A stretch of DNA of 64,000 bases, taken from the NCBI RefSeq assembly GCF_006716815.1, contig NZ_VFPS01000001.1, positions 496,001 through 560,000 of the forward strand, written 5' to 3'. The notes under the pieces were generated by a model that was not told where the DNA came from, searched no databases, and was given only the letters and a program-made list of their open reading frames with translations. The position numbers and the translations under genes are program-made. This stretch comes from Microbacterium lacticum. GTDB taxonomy: Bacteria > Actinomycetota > Actinomycetes > Actinomycetales > Microbacteriaceae. Below, piece after piece: positions 27,902-36,853 of the stretch (its first letter is position 1; every line of letters begins with the position of its first letter).

Positions 27902-29402
27902 GTGGACTGCCGTCGCCTCGGAGTCGAGCTCATCTGCAGACTGTTGCAGGTGGCTCCGAGCAGCTACTACGCCGCCAAGATCCGCGCCCCCTCGGCCCGT
28001 GCCCTGCGGGACGAGGAGTTGGTGCCGCAGCTGGTCGAGATCTGGGAAGCCAACTATCGCGTTTACGGGGTCCGCAAACTCTGGAAAGCCGCCCGACGTG
28101 CGGGGATCACGATCGGCCGGGACCAGACCGCCAGGTTGATGCGGATCGCGGGGATCGAAGGCGCGAGGCGGTCGAAGCGGATCAAGACGACCAGGCCGGA
28201 TCCTTCGTCGGCGCGGCACCCGGACCTCGTGAAACGGGAGTTCACCGCGACCGCGCCGAATCGGCTCTGGGTCACGGATCTGACATTCGTGCCGACCTGG
28301 GCCGGCGTCGCGTATGTGTGCTTCATCGTCGACGCGTTCTCCCGCATGATCGTGGGGTGGCGGGTCGCGCCGCACATGCGCACCGAGATGGTCCTCGACG
28401 CGATCGAGATGGCCCGCTGGTCCCGCGGCGCCCACCACGCGACCGCGATTCCGAAAACCGCCGACGGCGCCGTCGAGATGATCCGCCAGTTAAAAGTTGT
28501 GCATGATTCCGCGGTCGTGAACCGCTCCTCGACGATGATCATGATGAAAGCGATGCTCGTCCACGGCACGGACGAGATGCGCCGCGAGACGAACAGAATG
28601 TCACGCCCGAAGCTCGCCCGACACCTCGCTGCCTCACGACCGCGGAACCTGGACACTCCCGACGACGCGCTGCGCCACTCGGTCCGCACTTTGGCGCGAC
28701 GCTGGCTTACCCTGGACGCGGAAGCCAAGGAACTCGAAGAACTCATCGAGGCCCTCGTGCGCAGCACCGCCCCGCAGCTGCTCGAGCAGTTCGGGATCGG
28801 AGTCGACACCGCCGCAGAAATCCTCATAGTCGCCGGAGACAACCCGGAACGGATCCACTCCGAAGCCGCATTCGCCAAGCTCGCTGGCATCGCCCCCGTC
28901 CCAACAGGCTCGGGCATGAGCAGCGGGAAGCATCGCATCAACCACGGAGGCCACCGCCAGCTCAACGCCGCGATCTATCGGACAGTGATCGTGAGGATGC
29001 GGTTTCATGAGCCGACCATCGCGTACGTCGCCCGACGCACCGCTGAGGGCCGAAGCAAGCGAGACATCATCCGCTGCCTCAAGCGCTCTGTGATCCGCGA
29101 GGTCTACCACCTCGTCAAAGCGCACCCCACGACCGGCGAAATCGGGAGTTGACAAATATAGGAGCTTCAACGCCCTGGCCGAGACGGTCAACGGCTACTA
29201 CAAGACCGAACTCGTCCGCGGGCCCTCACGCCCCGGACCCTGGCGAACCGTCGAAGACCTCGAGCTCGCGACCCTCGGCTGGGTGCACTGGCACAACACG
29301 CAGCGCCTCCACGGCTACCTCGGCGACATCCCACCCGCCGAGTTCGAGAACGCGTTCTATGCTGTCCACGGCGACCGCAACCTGCTGGTCGGAATCAAAT
29401 AG
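27902..29402 (+). pseudogene. IS3-family transposase OrfB, split by an IS110 fragment
   Basis: The N-terminal part (27902 to about 28512) runs through the HTH_21 and the start of the DDE integrase core, with RLWVTDLTFVPTWAGVAYVCF including the first catalytic Asp. The C-terminal part resumes about 29167 with FNALAETVNGYYKTELVRG, including the catalytic Glu region, to the stop at 29400-29402. Roughly 40 residues around the second Asp (normally HSDxGSQY) are lost. The intervening DNA is IS110, so the enzyme is dead. Confidence 0.85.
28515..29152 (+). pseudogene. IS110-family transposase, C-terminal fragment
   Basis: About 210 residues corresponding to the linker and the Transposase_20 domain of IS110/IS116 (LEQFGIGVDTAAEILIVAGD, FAKLAGIAPVPTGSG, RTAEGRSKRDIIRCLKR). 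The N-terminal DEDD RuvC-like catalytic domain is absent. The typical IS110 right end (ATATAGGAGC) follows at 29156-29165, after which IS3 orfB resumes. By chance it reads in frame with the IS3 orfB N-terminus, which gives a long chimeric open frame. Confidence 0.83.
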
Positions 29403-29585
29403 CGCGAGTCTCCATCAGACCCAGGGCGCTTCAGGGGTACGCGGAGAACGGGTCTGGAACCTCGCCGCGGCACGAGTGCTTCTCGGAGCTAATGCCCGAG
29501 GTCGAGCCGTATCGGCTCACGGTGAACGAGGAGGTCACCAAGTGTTCGCAAATGCAGTGCACGCAGCGCCAAGCAGTCGACGCGG

Positions 29586-29700
29586 GTGGATCTATTCCGC
29601 GATCGCGACCAGTACATCGTCGATGCCAATCTGCCTCGCGTTGACCCTGGCTGCTTCGACGTCGACGGGCAGCTGATGAGTACTCGCGCGGCAAGTCAGC
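29586..29700 (+). pseudogene. Degraded hsp20 fragment
   Basis: The translated stretch VDLFRDRDQYIVDANLPRVD, followed by PGCFDVDGQLMSTRA, matches the alpha-crystallin start of the intact Hsp20 at 39506 (VDLYRDGDRYILSADLPGVD, then DVDGQLLTIRA). The frame is lost on both sides, and nucleotide identity is moderate, so it is a diverged relic and not a fresh duplication. The flanks 29434-29585 hold no recognisable gene. A sequence like the IS256 end (GGATCACTGACCGCTAC) occurs at 29722-29738. Confidence 0.65.
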
Positions 29701-29795
29701 AGATGGCGCCCAGCAGTAAGCGGATCACTGACCGCTACCACAACACCGTGCTGCTCATCGGGATGTTGATGGCGAAGCTGCCGGTGCGCAATCCC

Positions 29796-29813
29796 CTCGA
29801 GAACCCACTCGAG
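29796..29813. promoter_or_regulatory. CTCGAG inverted repeat upstream of dnaK (candidate operator)
   Basis: Two copies of CTCGAG six bases apart lie 13 bases upstream of the candidate dnaK -35 box. They resemble the half-sites of the HspR operator HAIR (CTTGAGT, seven bases, ACTCAAG), but with C for T and a shorter spacer. A regulator binding here is a guess. Confidence 0.3.
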
Positions 29814-29826
29814 CCCCGCATGTCAC

Positions 29827-29854
29827 TTGCGTAGCGCCGTCCGGGCGCTATGCT
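29827..29854 (+). promoter_or_regulatory. Candidate promoter of the dnaK stress operon
   Basis: TTGCGT (29827-29832) and TATGCT (29849-29854) are spaced by 16 bases, with dnaK starting about 40 bases after the expected transcription start. It is the best sigma-70-like match in the region between the IS debris and dnaK. Confidence 0.45.
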
Positions 29855-29902
29855 CGGGGTATCCGGAAATCGGGCGCTCACCGCAATAGAAGGGAAACCG
29901 AC

Positions 29903-31771
29903 ATGGCCAAGGCAGCAGGAATCGACCTCGGAACCACCAACTCCGTCATCGCCGTCTGGGAGGGTGGCGAGGCGAAAGTGATTCCCAACGCTGAAGGCGC
30001 CCGCACCACCCCGTCCGTCGTCGCTTTCACAGAGGACGGGGAGCGGCTGGTCGGGCAGCTGGCCCGCCGGCAGGCCATTCTGAACCCGAAGGGCACCATC
30101 TCCTCTGCGAAGCGGTTCATCGGTCGTTCTTTCGACGAGGTCAAGGACGAGGCCAAAGCCGTCGGATTCGACGTGGTCCCAGGACCGAACGGCGAGGCCC
30201 GGTTCAACATCCGGGGAAAGCTCTACGCGCCGGAGGAAATCGCCGCTATGATTCTGCGCAAGCTCGCCGACGACGCCAGCAAATTCCTGGGTGAGAAAGT
30301 AACTGAAGCCGTCATTACCGTTCCGGCATACTTCAACGACGCACAGCGGACCGCCACGAAGGACGCCGGCCGCATCGCGGGCCTGGACGTGCTCCGCATC
30401 ATCAACGAGCCCACCGCGGCCGCTCTCGCGTACGGGATGGACAAGAAAGGGCACGAGACGATCCTCGTGTTCGACCTCGGCGGTGGCACGTTCGATGTCA
30501 GCATCCTCGACGTAGGCGACGGCGTGGTGGAGGTCCGTTCCACCGCTGGTGACACTCACCTGGGCGGTGACGACTTCGACCGCCGCCTTGTGGACTACTT
30601 CGCCGAGCAGTTCAAGAACGAGAACGGCATCGACCTGCGCAATGACCCGCAGGCGCTGCAGCGCCTGTTCGAAGCGGCCGAGAAGGCCAAGATCGAGCTC
30701 AGCTCGGTCACCCAGACGCAGGTGAGCCTGCCGTTTATCACGGCTGACGCCAACGGGCCGAAGCACCTGACTTTGACGATCACGAGGTCCAAGTTCGAGG
30801 ACCTCACGGCCGACCTCGTGGAGCGATGCCTGGGCCCGGTGCGTCAGGCGATGGCTGACGCGAAGGTGAGTGAGAATGACATCGACGAGGTGATTCTCGT
30901 CGGGGGCTCCACCCGCATCCCCGCCGTGCAGGCGCTGGTGAAGAGGCTGACCGGGGGCAAAGAGCCCAATATGACCGTCAATCCCGACGAGGTGGTCGCA
31001 GTCGGCGCCGCCATTCAAGCCGGTGTGCTCAAGGGCGAGGTCGATGACGTGGTGCTGCTGGACGTGACCCCACTGTCGCTGGGGGTGGAGACTCGCGGTG
31101 GAGTGATGACGAAGATCATCGAGCGCAACACCACCATCCCCGCGCGACGCAGCGAGGTCTTCTCAACAGCCGAAGACAATCAACCTTCGGTGGACGTCGT
31201 CGTCTTGCAGGGTGAGCGTGAGAACGCGGCGGACAACCGGGTGCTCGGCCGGTTCCAGCTCACCGGTATCCGTCCGGCGCCTCGCGGCGAAGCGCAGGTG
31301 GAGGTCACCTTCGACGTCGACGCGAACGGCATCCTGAATGTGACCGCGAAAGACAAGGACACCGGCACCGAGCAGGGGATCACGATCAGCGGCACCTCGA
31401 ACCTCGACCAGGGTGAGATCGACCGAATGATCAAGGAAGCCGAGCAGAATCGCAACGACGACCAGGCGCTGCGGCGGGCCGTCGATGCCCGCAACGAGCT
31501 GGATTCCGCCGCCTACCAGGTGGAGCGGGCGTTGCGCGAGCTCGGTGAGTCGGCGCCCGGGCATGAGCGGGCGCGAGCAGAGATGCTCATCACTCAGGCG
31601 CGTGAAGCGGTGGCAAACAACGTCAGCGAGCAGGAGGCGAAGGATCTCACCGGTGAGCTGTTGCAGATGGCCCAGTCTCTCGCAGCGGCCCGCGCGACCA
31701 GCCAGAACGAGGACTCCGCATCCGTAGACGAAGACGAAGACGACGTCGTTGACGCCGAGTTCGACAAGTAA
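29903..31771 (+). CDS. dnaK: Hsp70 chaperone DnaK (accessory copy)
   Basis: An ATP-driven chaperone. The 622-residue protein has the N-terminal ATPase signatures IDLGTTNS (7-14), [14 protein letters not shown] and [14 protein letters not shown], the EINP-type linker [19 protein letters not shown], the substrate-binding domain, and an acidic tail ending [11 protein letters not shown]. All key residues are present. It starts a head-to-tail stress operon inside an IS-flanked island rather than the usual chromosomal dnaK-grpE-dnaJ-hspR operon. It is therefore probably an extra copy; the core copy would lie outside this window. AAGGGA precedes the ATG. Confidence 0.96.
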   Translation: MAKAAGIDLGTTNSVIAVWEGGEAKVIPNAEGARTTPSVVAFTEDGERLVGQLARRQAILNPKGTISSAKRFIGRSFDEVKDEAKAVGFDVVPGPNGEARFNIRGKLYAPEEIAAMILRKLADDASKFLGEKVTEAVITVPAYFNDAQRTATKDAGRIAGLDVLRIINEPTAAALAYGMDKKGHETILVFDLGGGTFDVSILDVGDGVVEVRSTAGDTHLGGDDFDRRLVDYFAEQFKNENGIDLRNDPQALQRLFEAAEKAKIELSSVTQTQVSLPFITADANGPKHLTLTITRSKFEDLTADLVERCLGPVRQAMADAKVSENDIDEVILVGGSTRIPAVQALVKRLTGGKEPNMTVNPDEVVAVGAAIQAGVLKGEVDDVVLLDVTPLSLGVETRGGVMTKIIERNTTIPARRSEVFSTAEDNQPSVDVVVLQGERENAADNRVLGRFQLTGIRPAPRGEAQVEVTFDVDANGILNVTAKDKDTGTEQGITISGTSNLDQGEIDRMIKEAEQNRNDDQALRRAVDARNELDSAAYQVERALRELGESAPGHERARAEMLITQAREAVANNVSEQEAKDLTGELLQMAQSLAAARATSQNEDSASVDEDEDDVVDAEFDK

Positions 31772-31790
31772 CGGGAAGGAGTACACCTCG

Positions 31791-32333
31791 ATGCCCGACG
31801 AACACGATCACGAACACGACACCACGCCGTTGGACCAGGTCGACACCGGAACCGCGGATGCGCTCTCTGACGCGGGCACCGCGACGGCGGAATTCGCGGA
31901 GCAGCTGCGTACTGCTGAGGACCGGTGGCGGCGGACGGCCGCGGACCTGGACAACCTCCGCAAGCGGACGGCGCGGGAGATCGAAACGGCCCAGGAGCAG
32001 GAGCGGCGGCGGACAGCGAGATCTTTCTTGCCGGTCATCGACGGTTTGGACAGGGCGTTGAGCTTTGCCGAGAACCTGGGTGAAGGTGTGCGCGGCGGGA
32101 TCGAAGCGGTCCGGGCTGAGGCTGCCGGTGCGTTGCGCGCTCTCGGGTACCCGGAGATCGCCGTGGAAGGCGTGGTCTTCGACCCGCAGCTGCACGAAGC
32201 AGTGTCAGTGGTCGAAGATTCCCAAATGCCCGCGCGCACCGTTATCGCCGTCACTCGGCCGGGGTTCGGCACAGCTGAACGCATGCTTCGCCCCGCTGCG
32301 GTGGTCGTCACTCGCCTTCCCGACGGGGGCTAG
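31791..32333 (+). CDS. grpE: Nucleotide exchange factor GrpE
   Basis: Releases ADP from DnaK. The 180-residue protein has an acidic disordered N-terminus, a long coiled coil (about 35-85) with RWRRTAADLDNLRKRTARE, and the C-terminal beta domain ending GFGTAERMLRPAAVVVTR. It follows dnaK by 19 bases and is followed three bases later by cbpA. ATG 31791 has GGAAGGA ten bases upstream; a longer frame reading back into dnaK is not real. Confidence 0.94.
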   Translation: MPDEHDHEHDTTPLDQVDTGTADALSDAGTATAEFAEQLRTAEDRWRRTAADLDNLRKRTAREIETAQEQERRRTARSFLPVIDGLDRALSFAENLGEGVRGGIEAVRAEAAGALRALGYPEIAVEGVVFDPQLHEAVSVVEDSQMPARTVIAVTRPGFGTAERMLRPAAVVVTRLPDGG

Positions 32334-32336
32334 CCC

Positions 32337-33224
32337 ATGGCGGACGACCTGTACGGCGCCCTGGGGGTCTCCCGGACGGCAGACCAGAAAGAGATCCGCC
32401 GCGCATACCGTGAGAAGGCCCGCAAATTCCATCCGGACGTCAACAAGACGCCGGGCGCGGAGGAGACCTTCAAGCGCATCAGCGAGGCCCACGATGTGCT
32501 CTCCGACCCGGAGACCCGCGCCCAGTACGACCGGTTCGGGGAGAACTTCCGCCAGTACGCCGCCGCCGATGCCGCGCATTCCGCTTCTGGCCCGCGTCGC
32601 GGCGGCGGCACCCGGTACACCCGCGGTGGGACGGGTGCCCAGAATGTGAACTGGGAGGATCTGTTCGGCGGGGGCTTCGGCGGCTTCGGCCGAGGAGTGG
32701 ACCACTCCGCCGAGCTGGAACTCACCGTCGAAGAGGCCTACCGGGGCGGGAAGCGCACTGTGCAAATCGGATCGCCGTTCGGCGGGGCGCGGGAATACGT
32801 CATCGACATCCCCGCTGGCGCCCTCGACGGTCAGCGGCTGAGGATTCCCGGCGCAGGCGGGGCCGGTGCGGACGGGCAGGACGGCGATCTGCTGGTCACG
32901 CTGCGCGTGAAAGACAGCAAGAGGTACCGACTGGATGGCGCGAACATCGAAACCGACCTTCCCATCGCCCCGTGGGAGGCGGCGCTGGGCGCGGATGTGA
33001 ACATGCCGACCCCTGGCGGTTCGGTCACCGTGCACGTCCCGCCCGGCTCTTCCACCGGCAGGCGGCTGAGGCTTCGCGGTCAGGGTATGCCGCGACGTGG
33101 ACAGCCGGGCGACTTGTACGCCCGGGTCAAGGTCGTCGTCCCCCGCACCCTCACCAAAAAGGAGAAGGAGCTGTTCGAGAAGCTCCGCGATGTGTCGTCG
33201 TTCGATGCGAGGAGAGGATCATGA
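32337..33224 (+). CDS. cbpA: J-domain co-chaperone, CbpA type (DnaJ class without zinc finger)
   Basis: Delivers substrates to DnaK and stimulates its ATPase through the J domain (residues 3-68; HPD at 32-34). A Gly-rich linker with FGGGFGGFGRG and two C-terminal beta-barrel domains follow. The four CxxCxGxG zinc motifs of DnaJ are absent, so it is a CbpA/class B protein. Its stop overlaps the next ATG (ATGA, 33221-33224), which indicates coupled translation with cbpM. Confidence 0.93.
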   Translation: MADDLYGALGVSRTADQKEIRRAYREKARKFHPDVNKTPGAEETFKRISEAHDVLSDPETRAQYDRFGENFRQYAAADAAHSASGPRRGGGTRYTRGGTGAQNVNWEDLFGGGFGGFGRGVDHSAELELTVEEAYRGGKRTVQIGSPFGGAREYVIDIPAGALDGQRLRIPGAGGAGADGQDGDLLVTLRVKDSKRYRLDGANIETDLPIAPWEAALGADVNMPTPGGSVTVHVPPGSSTGRRLRLRGQGMPRRGQPGDLYARVKVVVPRTLTKKEKELFEKLRDVSSFDARRGS

Positions 33225-33532
33225 CCTCACGTCACCTGCCCGTTCGGATTGCCCGGGTCGACCTGAAGGCCGCTGCTGTCGCCGCCGGCATCCACCCCGA
33301 CACGCTGCGCAAGTTCGTCGACCTCGGCCTTGTTACCGCGCACACCGATCGCACCGGAAGTCTCTGGTTTGCGCGGACCGTGCCCGACCGGGTGCACACA
33401 ATCGTGCGGCTGCACTCGGATCTCGCCGTCAATTACGCAGGCATCGCGCTTGTCCTGGATCTACTCGCTCGCATCGAGCAACTCGAGCAGCAACGCCCTA
33501 TTCGACTTGAAGGAGACACCTCGTGGACATGA
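33221..33532 (+). CDS. cbpM: CbpM-like / MerR-type chaperone modulator
   Basis: A 103-residue protein with an N-terminal MerR-like winged helix ([20 protein letters not shown]) and a C-terminal helix [20 protein letters not shown] typical of CbpM. CbpM binds the J domain of CbpA and restrains it; related HspR proteins in actinobacteria repress dnaK operons. The C-terminal helix fits CbpM better than HspR, but a DNA-binding autoregulator remains possible. It overlaps cbpA by four bases and clpB by ten. Confidence 0.8.
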   Translation: MTSRHLPVRIARVDLKAAAVAAGIHPDTLRKFVDLGLVTAHTDRTGSLWFARTVPDRVHTIVRLHSDLAVNYAGIALVLDLLARIEQLEQQRPIRLEGDTSWT

Positions 33533-36147
33533 ACCGGCTCACCCAGAAGTCGCAGGAAGCTCTCGCCTCCGCGCAGAACATCGCTGTCCTAGCCGGGCAG
33601 ATTGAGACGGACGAAGAGCACCTCCTGCTGGCGTTGCTGCAGCAGGAGGAGGGGCTGGCACCCCGGCTGCTGCAGGCGACCGGCGTTGACCCGGACTCGG
33701 TGCGCGCGGCGGTGGAGGCGGAGATAGCCCGGAAGCCGAGGGTGTCCGGAGCCTCCCCGCAACCCACGCAGGTCTACCTCAGCCGCAGCCTCGCGGCCAC
33801 TCTTGAACGCGCCGAGCGGGAAGCGAAGCGGCTGAAGGACTCGTATATCTCCGTCGAGCACCTGATGCTCGCCCTCGCCGATGACTCGTCTTCCCGGCCC
33901 GCATCGCGGATCCTCCGTGAGCACGGCGTCACCCGGGAGAACTTCCTGGCTGCCCTCAGCAAGATCCGAGGCAACCAGAATGTGAACTCTGCCACCCCCG
34001 AGCAGACCTACGAAGCGCTCGAGAAATACGGCCGAGACCTGGTCGCTGACGCCCGCGCGGGGCGTCTGGACCCGGTCATCGGCCGGGACTCGGAGATCCG
34101 CAGGGTCATCCAGATCCTCTCTCGCAAGACGAAGAACAACCCCGTCCTCATCGGGGAACCCGGCGTCGGAAAGACCGCCATTGTGGAGGGGCTGGCCCAG
34201 CGCATCGTCAACGAGGACGTCCCCGAGGGGCTGCGGGACAAAACGATCTTCTCCCTGGACCTGTCCTCGCTGGTAGCGGGGGCAAAGTACCGGGGTGAGT
34301 TCGAAGAGCGGATGAAGGCCGTGCTCGCTGAGGTCACTGCAGCCCAGGGGCGGATCCTGCTGTTCATCGACGAAGTGCACACCCTCGTCGGTGCGGGCGC
34401 CACGGAAGGAGCGATGGACGCCGGCAACATGCTCAAGCCGATGCTTGCCCGCGGAGAACTGCACCTGATCGGGGCGACCACTCTCGACGAGTACCGCAAG
34501 CACATCGAGAAGGACGCCGCACTGGAGCGACGGTTCCAGACGGTGATGGTCGAAGAACCGGACGTGGAGGACGCGATCTCCATTCTCCGCGGGCTGCGGG
34601 AACGTCTGGAGGTCTTCCACGGCGTCCGCATCCAAGACAGTGCCCTGGTAGCCGCGGTCACGCTGTCCCACCGTTACATCCCGGACCGGTTCCTGCCGGA
34701 CAAGGCGATCGACCTCGTCGATGAAGCCTGCGCGCGGCTGCGCACCGAGATCGACTCGATGCCCGCTGAGTTGGACGAGCTCATCCGTCGCGTCAGACGC
34801 CTGGAGATCGAGGAAGCGGCGCTGTCCAAGGAGACCGACGCTGCCAGCAAGAAACGGCTCGAGGAGCTGCGCCGCGAGCTCGCCGATCTGAGGGCAGAAG
34901 CGGACGCGATGCTGGCGCAGTGGGAGGCGGAGCGGCAGGCGATCCGCAAGGTGCAGGAGCTGCGCGCGGAGCTGGAGCGGCTGCGCCGCGAAGCCGAGGC
35001 CGCCGAACGCTCCTACGACCTCAACCGTGCCGCCGAGTTGCGGTACGGGGCCATGGCCGACGTCGAGCGCCGCCTCCGGGCGGAGGAGGAACGGCTGGCC
35101 CTCAAGCAGGGCGGACAGCGGCTGCTGCGCGAAGTGGTCACCGAGGATGAGATCGCCGAGATCGTCGCCGCGTGGACAGGCATCCCGGTCGCCCGGTTGA
35201 AGGAGGGGGAACGCGACAAGATCCTCTCCCTCGACACCAGGTTGAAGGAACGGGTGGTCGGCCAGGACGAAGCAATCGCGTTGGTCACCGACGCGATCAT
35301 CCGCGCCCGCTCCGGTATCCGCGACCCGCGCCGCCCCATCGGGTCGTTCATCTTCCTCGGGCCCACCGGTGTGGGGAAGACCGAGCTTGCAAAGGCGCTC
35401 GCGGAGGCCCTGTTCGACAGCGAGTCCGCGATGGTCCGCCTCGATATGAGCGAGTACCAGGAACGGCACACCGTCAGCCGCCTGGTCGGGGCGCCTCCCG
35501 GGTACATCGGTTACGACGAGGGCGGCCAGCTCACCGAGGCCGTACGCCGCCGCCCTTACAGCGTCGTCCTGTTCGACGAGATCGAGAAGGCCCACCCGGA
35601 CGTGTTCAACACGCTGCTGCAGGTCCTCGACGACGGACGGATCACCGACAGTCAGGGCCGTACCGTCGACTTCCGCAACACCATCATCATCATGACCTCC
35701 AACATCGGTGCCCATCACCTGCTTGCTTCCGATGGAGGCGAGATCCCCGACGATGTCCGCAACAAGGTCCTCGCTGAGCTGCGCGGCCACTTCCGCCCGG
35801 AGTTCCTCAACCGTGTGGACGACATCGTGGTGTTCGCGCCGCTGGGGCGCGAGCAGATCCAGGAGATCGTGGAGCTGCAGTTCAACGACCTGCGCGCCCG
35901 ACTGGCGGAGCGTAATATCCGCCTCGAACTGACCCCGGAAGCGCGGCAGTTCATCGCCGACCGGGGTTACGACCCGGTGTACGGCGCCCGGCCGCTGCGG
36001 CGCTACATCAGCCATGAGATCGAAACACGGCTGGGGCGGGCGCTCCTCAGCGGCGAGGTGATGGACGGGGCGACGGTCACTCTCGATGTTCGCGAGGGTG
36101 AGCTTGTCTTCGACATCGACAACTCCGCATCCGAGGAGACGGCATGA
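33523..36147 (+). CDS. clpB: Disaggregase ClpB
   Basis: A hexameric AAA+ unfoldase that, with DnaK/CbpA/GrpE, pulls proteins out of aggregates. The 874-residue protein has an N domain, AAA-1 with Walker A GEPGVGKT (about residue 211), a coiled-coil middle domain (about 410-520, rich in [14 protein letters not shown] heptads), and AAA-2 with GPTGVGKT (about 612) and a sensor 2 region near GARPLRR. GTG 33523 is chosen because AGGAG lies seven bases upstream; ATG 33529 is the alternative. It lacks the IGF/IGL ClpP-binding loop expected of ClpA or ClpC, as ClpB does. Confidence 0.95.
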   Translation: MDMNRLTQKSQEALASAQNIAVLAGQIETDEEHLLLALLQQEEGLAPRLLQATGVDPDSVRAAVEAEIARKPRVSGASPQPTQVYLSRSLAATLERAEREAKRLKDSYISVEHLMLALADDSSSRPASRILREHGVTRENFLAALSKIRGNQNVNSATPEQTYEALEKYGRDLVADARAGRLDPVIGRDSEIRRVIQILSRKTKNNPVLIGEPGVGKTAIVEGLAQRIVNEDVPEGLRDKTIFSLDLSSLVAGAKYRGEFEERMKAVLAEVTAAQGRILLFIDEVHTLVGAGATEGAMDAGNMLKPMLARGELHLIGATTLDEYRKHIEKDAALERRFQTVMVEEPDVEDAISILRGLRERLEVFHGVRIQDSALVAAVTLSHRYIPDRFLPDKAIDLVDEACARLRTEIDSMPAELDELIRRVRRLEIEEAALSKETDAASKKRLEELRRELADLRAEADAMLAQWEAERQAIRKVQELRAELERLRREAEAAERSYDLNRAAELRYGAMADVERRLRAEEERLALKQGGQRLLREVVTEDEIAEIVAAWTGIPVARLKEGERDKILSLDTRLKERVVGQDEAIALVTDAIIRARSGIRDPRRPIGSFIFLGPTGVGKTELAKALAEALFDSESAMVRLDMSEYQERHTVSRLVGAPPGYIGYDEGGQLTEAVRRRPYSVVLFDEIEKAHPDVFNTLLQVLDDGRITDSQGRTVDFRNTIIIMTSNIGAHHLLASDGGEIPDDVRNKVLAELRGHFRPEFLNRVDDIVVFAPLGREQIQEIVELQFNDLRARLAERNIRLELTPEARQFIADRGYDPVYGARPLRRYISHEIETRLGRALLSGEVMDGATVTLDVREGELVFDIDNSASEETA

Positions 36148-36596
36148 GCGCCATCGTCTCGTGCCCGAACTGCGGGAAGAAGAACCGCGTCCCTTCTGCA
36201 GCATCCGGGTACCCTCGATGCGGGGTCTGCAAGACCACGCTCCCGTGGATCGTGAATGCCGACGACGGTGACTTCTCCCGGGTCGTGGAGCAGGCGCCGC
36301 AGGTGGTGCTCGTCGATCTGTGGGCGTCCTGGTGCGGACCGTGTCGGCAGGTCAGCCCCGCACTGGAGAACGTCGCCACGCAGCGGGCAGGAAAGCTCAA
36401 GCTCGTGAAGGTGGACGTGGACGCTGCACCGGAAACGGCGCGGAAGTTCTCCGTTCAGGCAGTACCGACCCTCCTCATCCTCAAAGACGGGAAGGTCCTC
36501 GCCCGCCAAGCCGGCGCGGCACCCCCGGACGTGCTGCTGCGGTGGGTCGACGAAACCCTCGAGAACCAGCCCGCCTCCTCAGGCGCGACCACATGA
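36144..36596 (+). CDS. Thioredoxin 2-type protein with N-terminal zinc ribbon
   Basis: A 150-residue TrxC-like protein. CxxC pairs at 7/10 and 26/29 make a zinc-binding N-terminus, and the thioredoxin domain has the active site WCGPC (Cys64, Cys67) and the cis-proline block AVPTLLIL. TrxC proteins reduce disulfides in oxidative or heat stress. The start overlaps the clpB stop by ATGA (36144-36147). A thioredoxin in a chaperone operon fits repair of oxidised, misfolded proteins. Confidence 0.93.
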   Translation: MSAIVSCPNCGKKNRVPSAASGYPRCGVCKTTLPWIVNADDGDFSRVVEQAPQVVLVDLWASWCGPCRQVSPALENVATQRAGKLKLVKVDVDAAPETARKFSVQAVPTLLILKDGKVLARQAGAAPPDVLLRWVDETLENQPASSGATT

Positions 36597-36853
36597 GGTA
36601 CGCCGACCCGCACGCTCCCCTCATCCGCCCCGTCCGGCCCCGCACCCCCGGCATGTGTGAGGACTGCGTAGCCGCCGGTACGCGGTGGGTGCACCTTCGG
36701 ATGTGCCGGACGTGCGGGAAGGTCGGCTGCTGCGACTCATCCCCGATGCGCCACGCCCGCGCGCACGCGTTCACGCAAGGGCATCCCATCGTGCGCTCCC
36801 TGGAACCGGGGGAGAACTGGAGCTGGTGCTATTTGGACGAAGCGTACCTATGA
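36593..36853 (+). CDS. UBP-type zinc-finger protein
   Basis: An 86-residue protein that is nearly all one zinc finger of the ubiquitin-specific-protease type: CEDC near 23-26, then CRTCGKVGCCDSSPMRHARAHA and a late H. In eukaryotes this fold binds the free C-terminus of ubiquitin; bacterial stand-alone forms are common in actinobacteria, with no known partner. The ATG overlaps the thioredoxin stop (36593-36596), and its own stop overlaps the reductase start. Confidence 0.85.
   Translation: MRYADPHAPLIRPVRPRTPGMCEDCVAAGTRWVHLRMCRTCGKVGCCDSSPMRHARAHAFTQGHPIVRSLEPGENWSWCYLDEAYL

Larger units (their letters stand above)
27471..29433 (+). mobile_element. IS3-family insertion sequence, disrupted
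   Basis: Perfect 28-base terminal inverted repeats (27471-27498 and 29406-29433, beginning TGAAGCGCCCTGGGTCTGAT) bound an element with orfA and orfB. The flanking bases are AAG and GGG, so no target duplication is seen, which points to a rearrangement after insertion. orfB is interrupted by an IS110 fragment, so the copy cannot move by itself. Confidence 0.9.

Noticed and set aside
27471..29433. Intact composite transposon formed by IS3 carrying the stress genes
   Set aside because: Only one IS3 copy is present, no target duplication is seen, and orfB is broken.
29434..29585. Coding remnant with ECFSELMPEVEPYRLTVNEE in one frame
   Set aside because: Too short and without a recognisable family or ribosome site; not reported as a gene.
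33221..33532. HspR repressor
   Set aside because: The C-terminal helix matches CbpM better; kept as CbpM-like with a note that DNA binding is possible.
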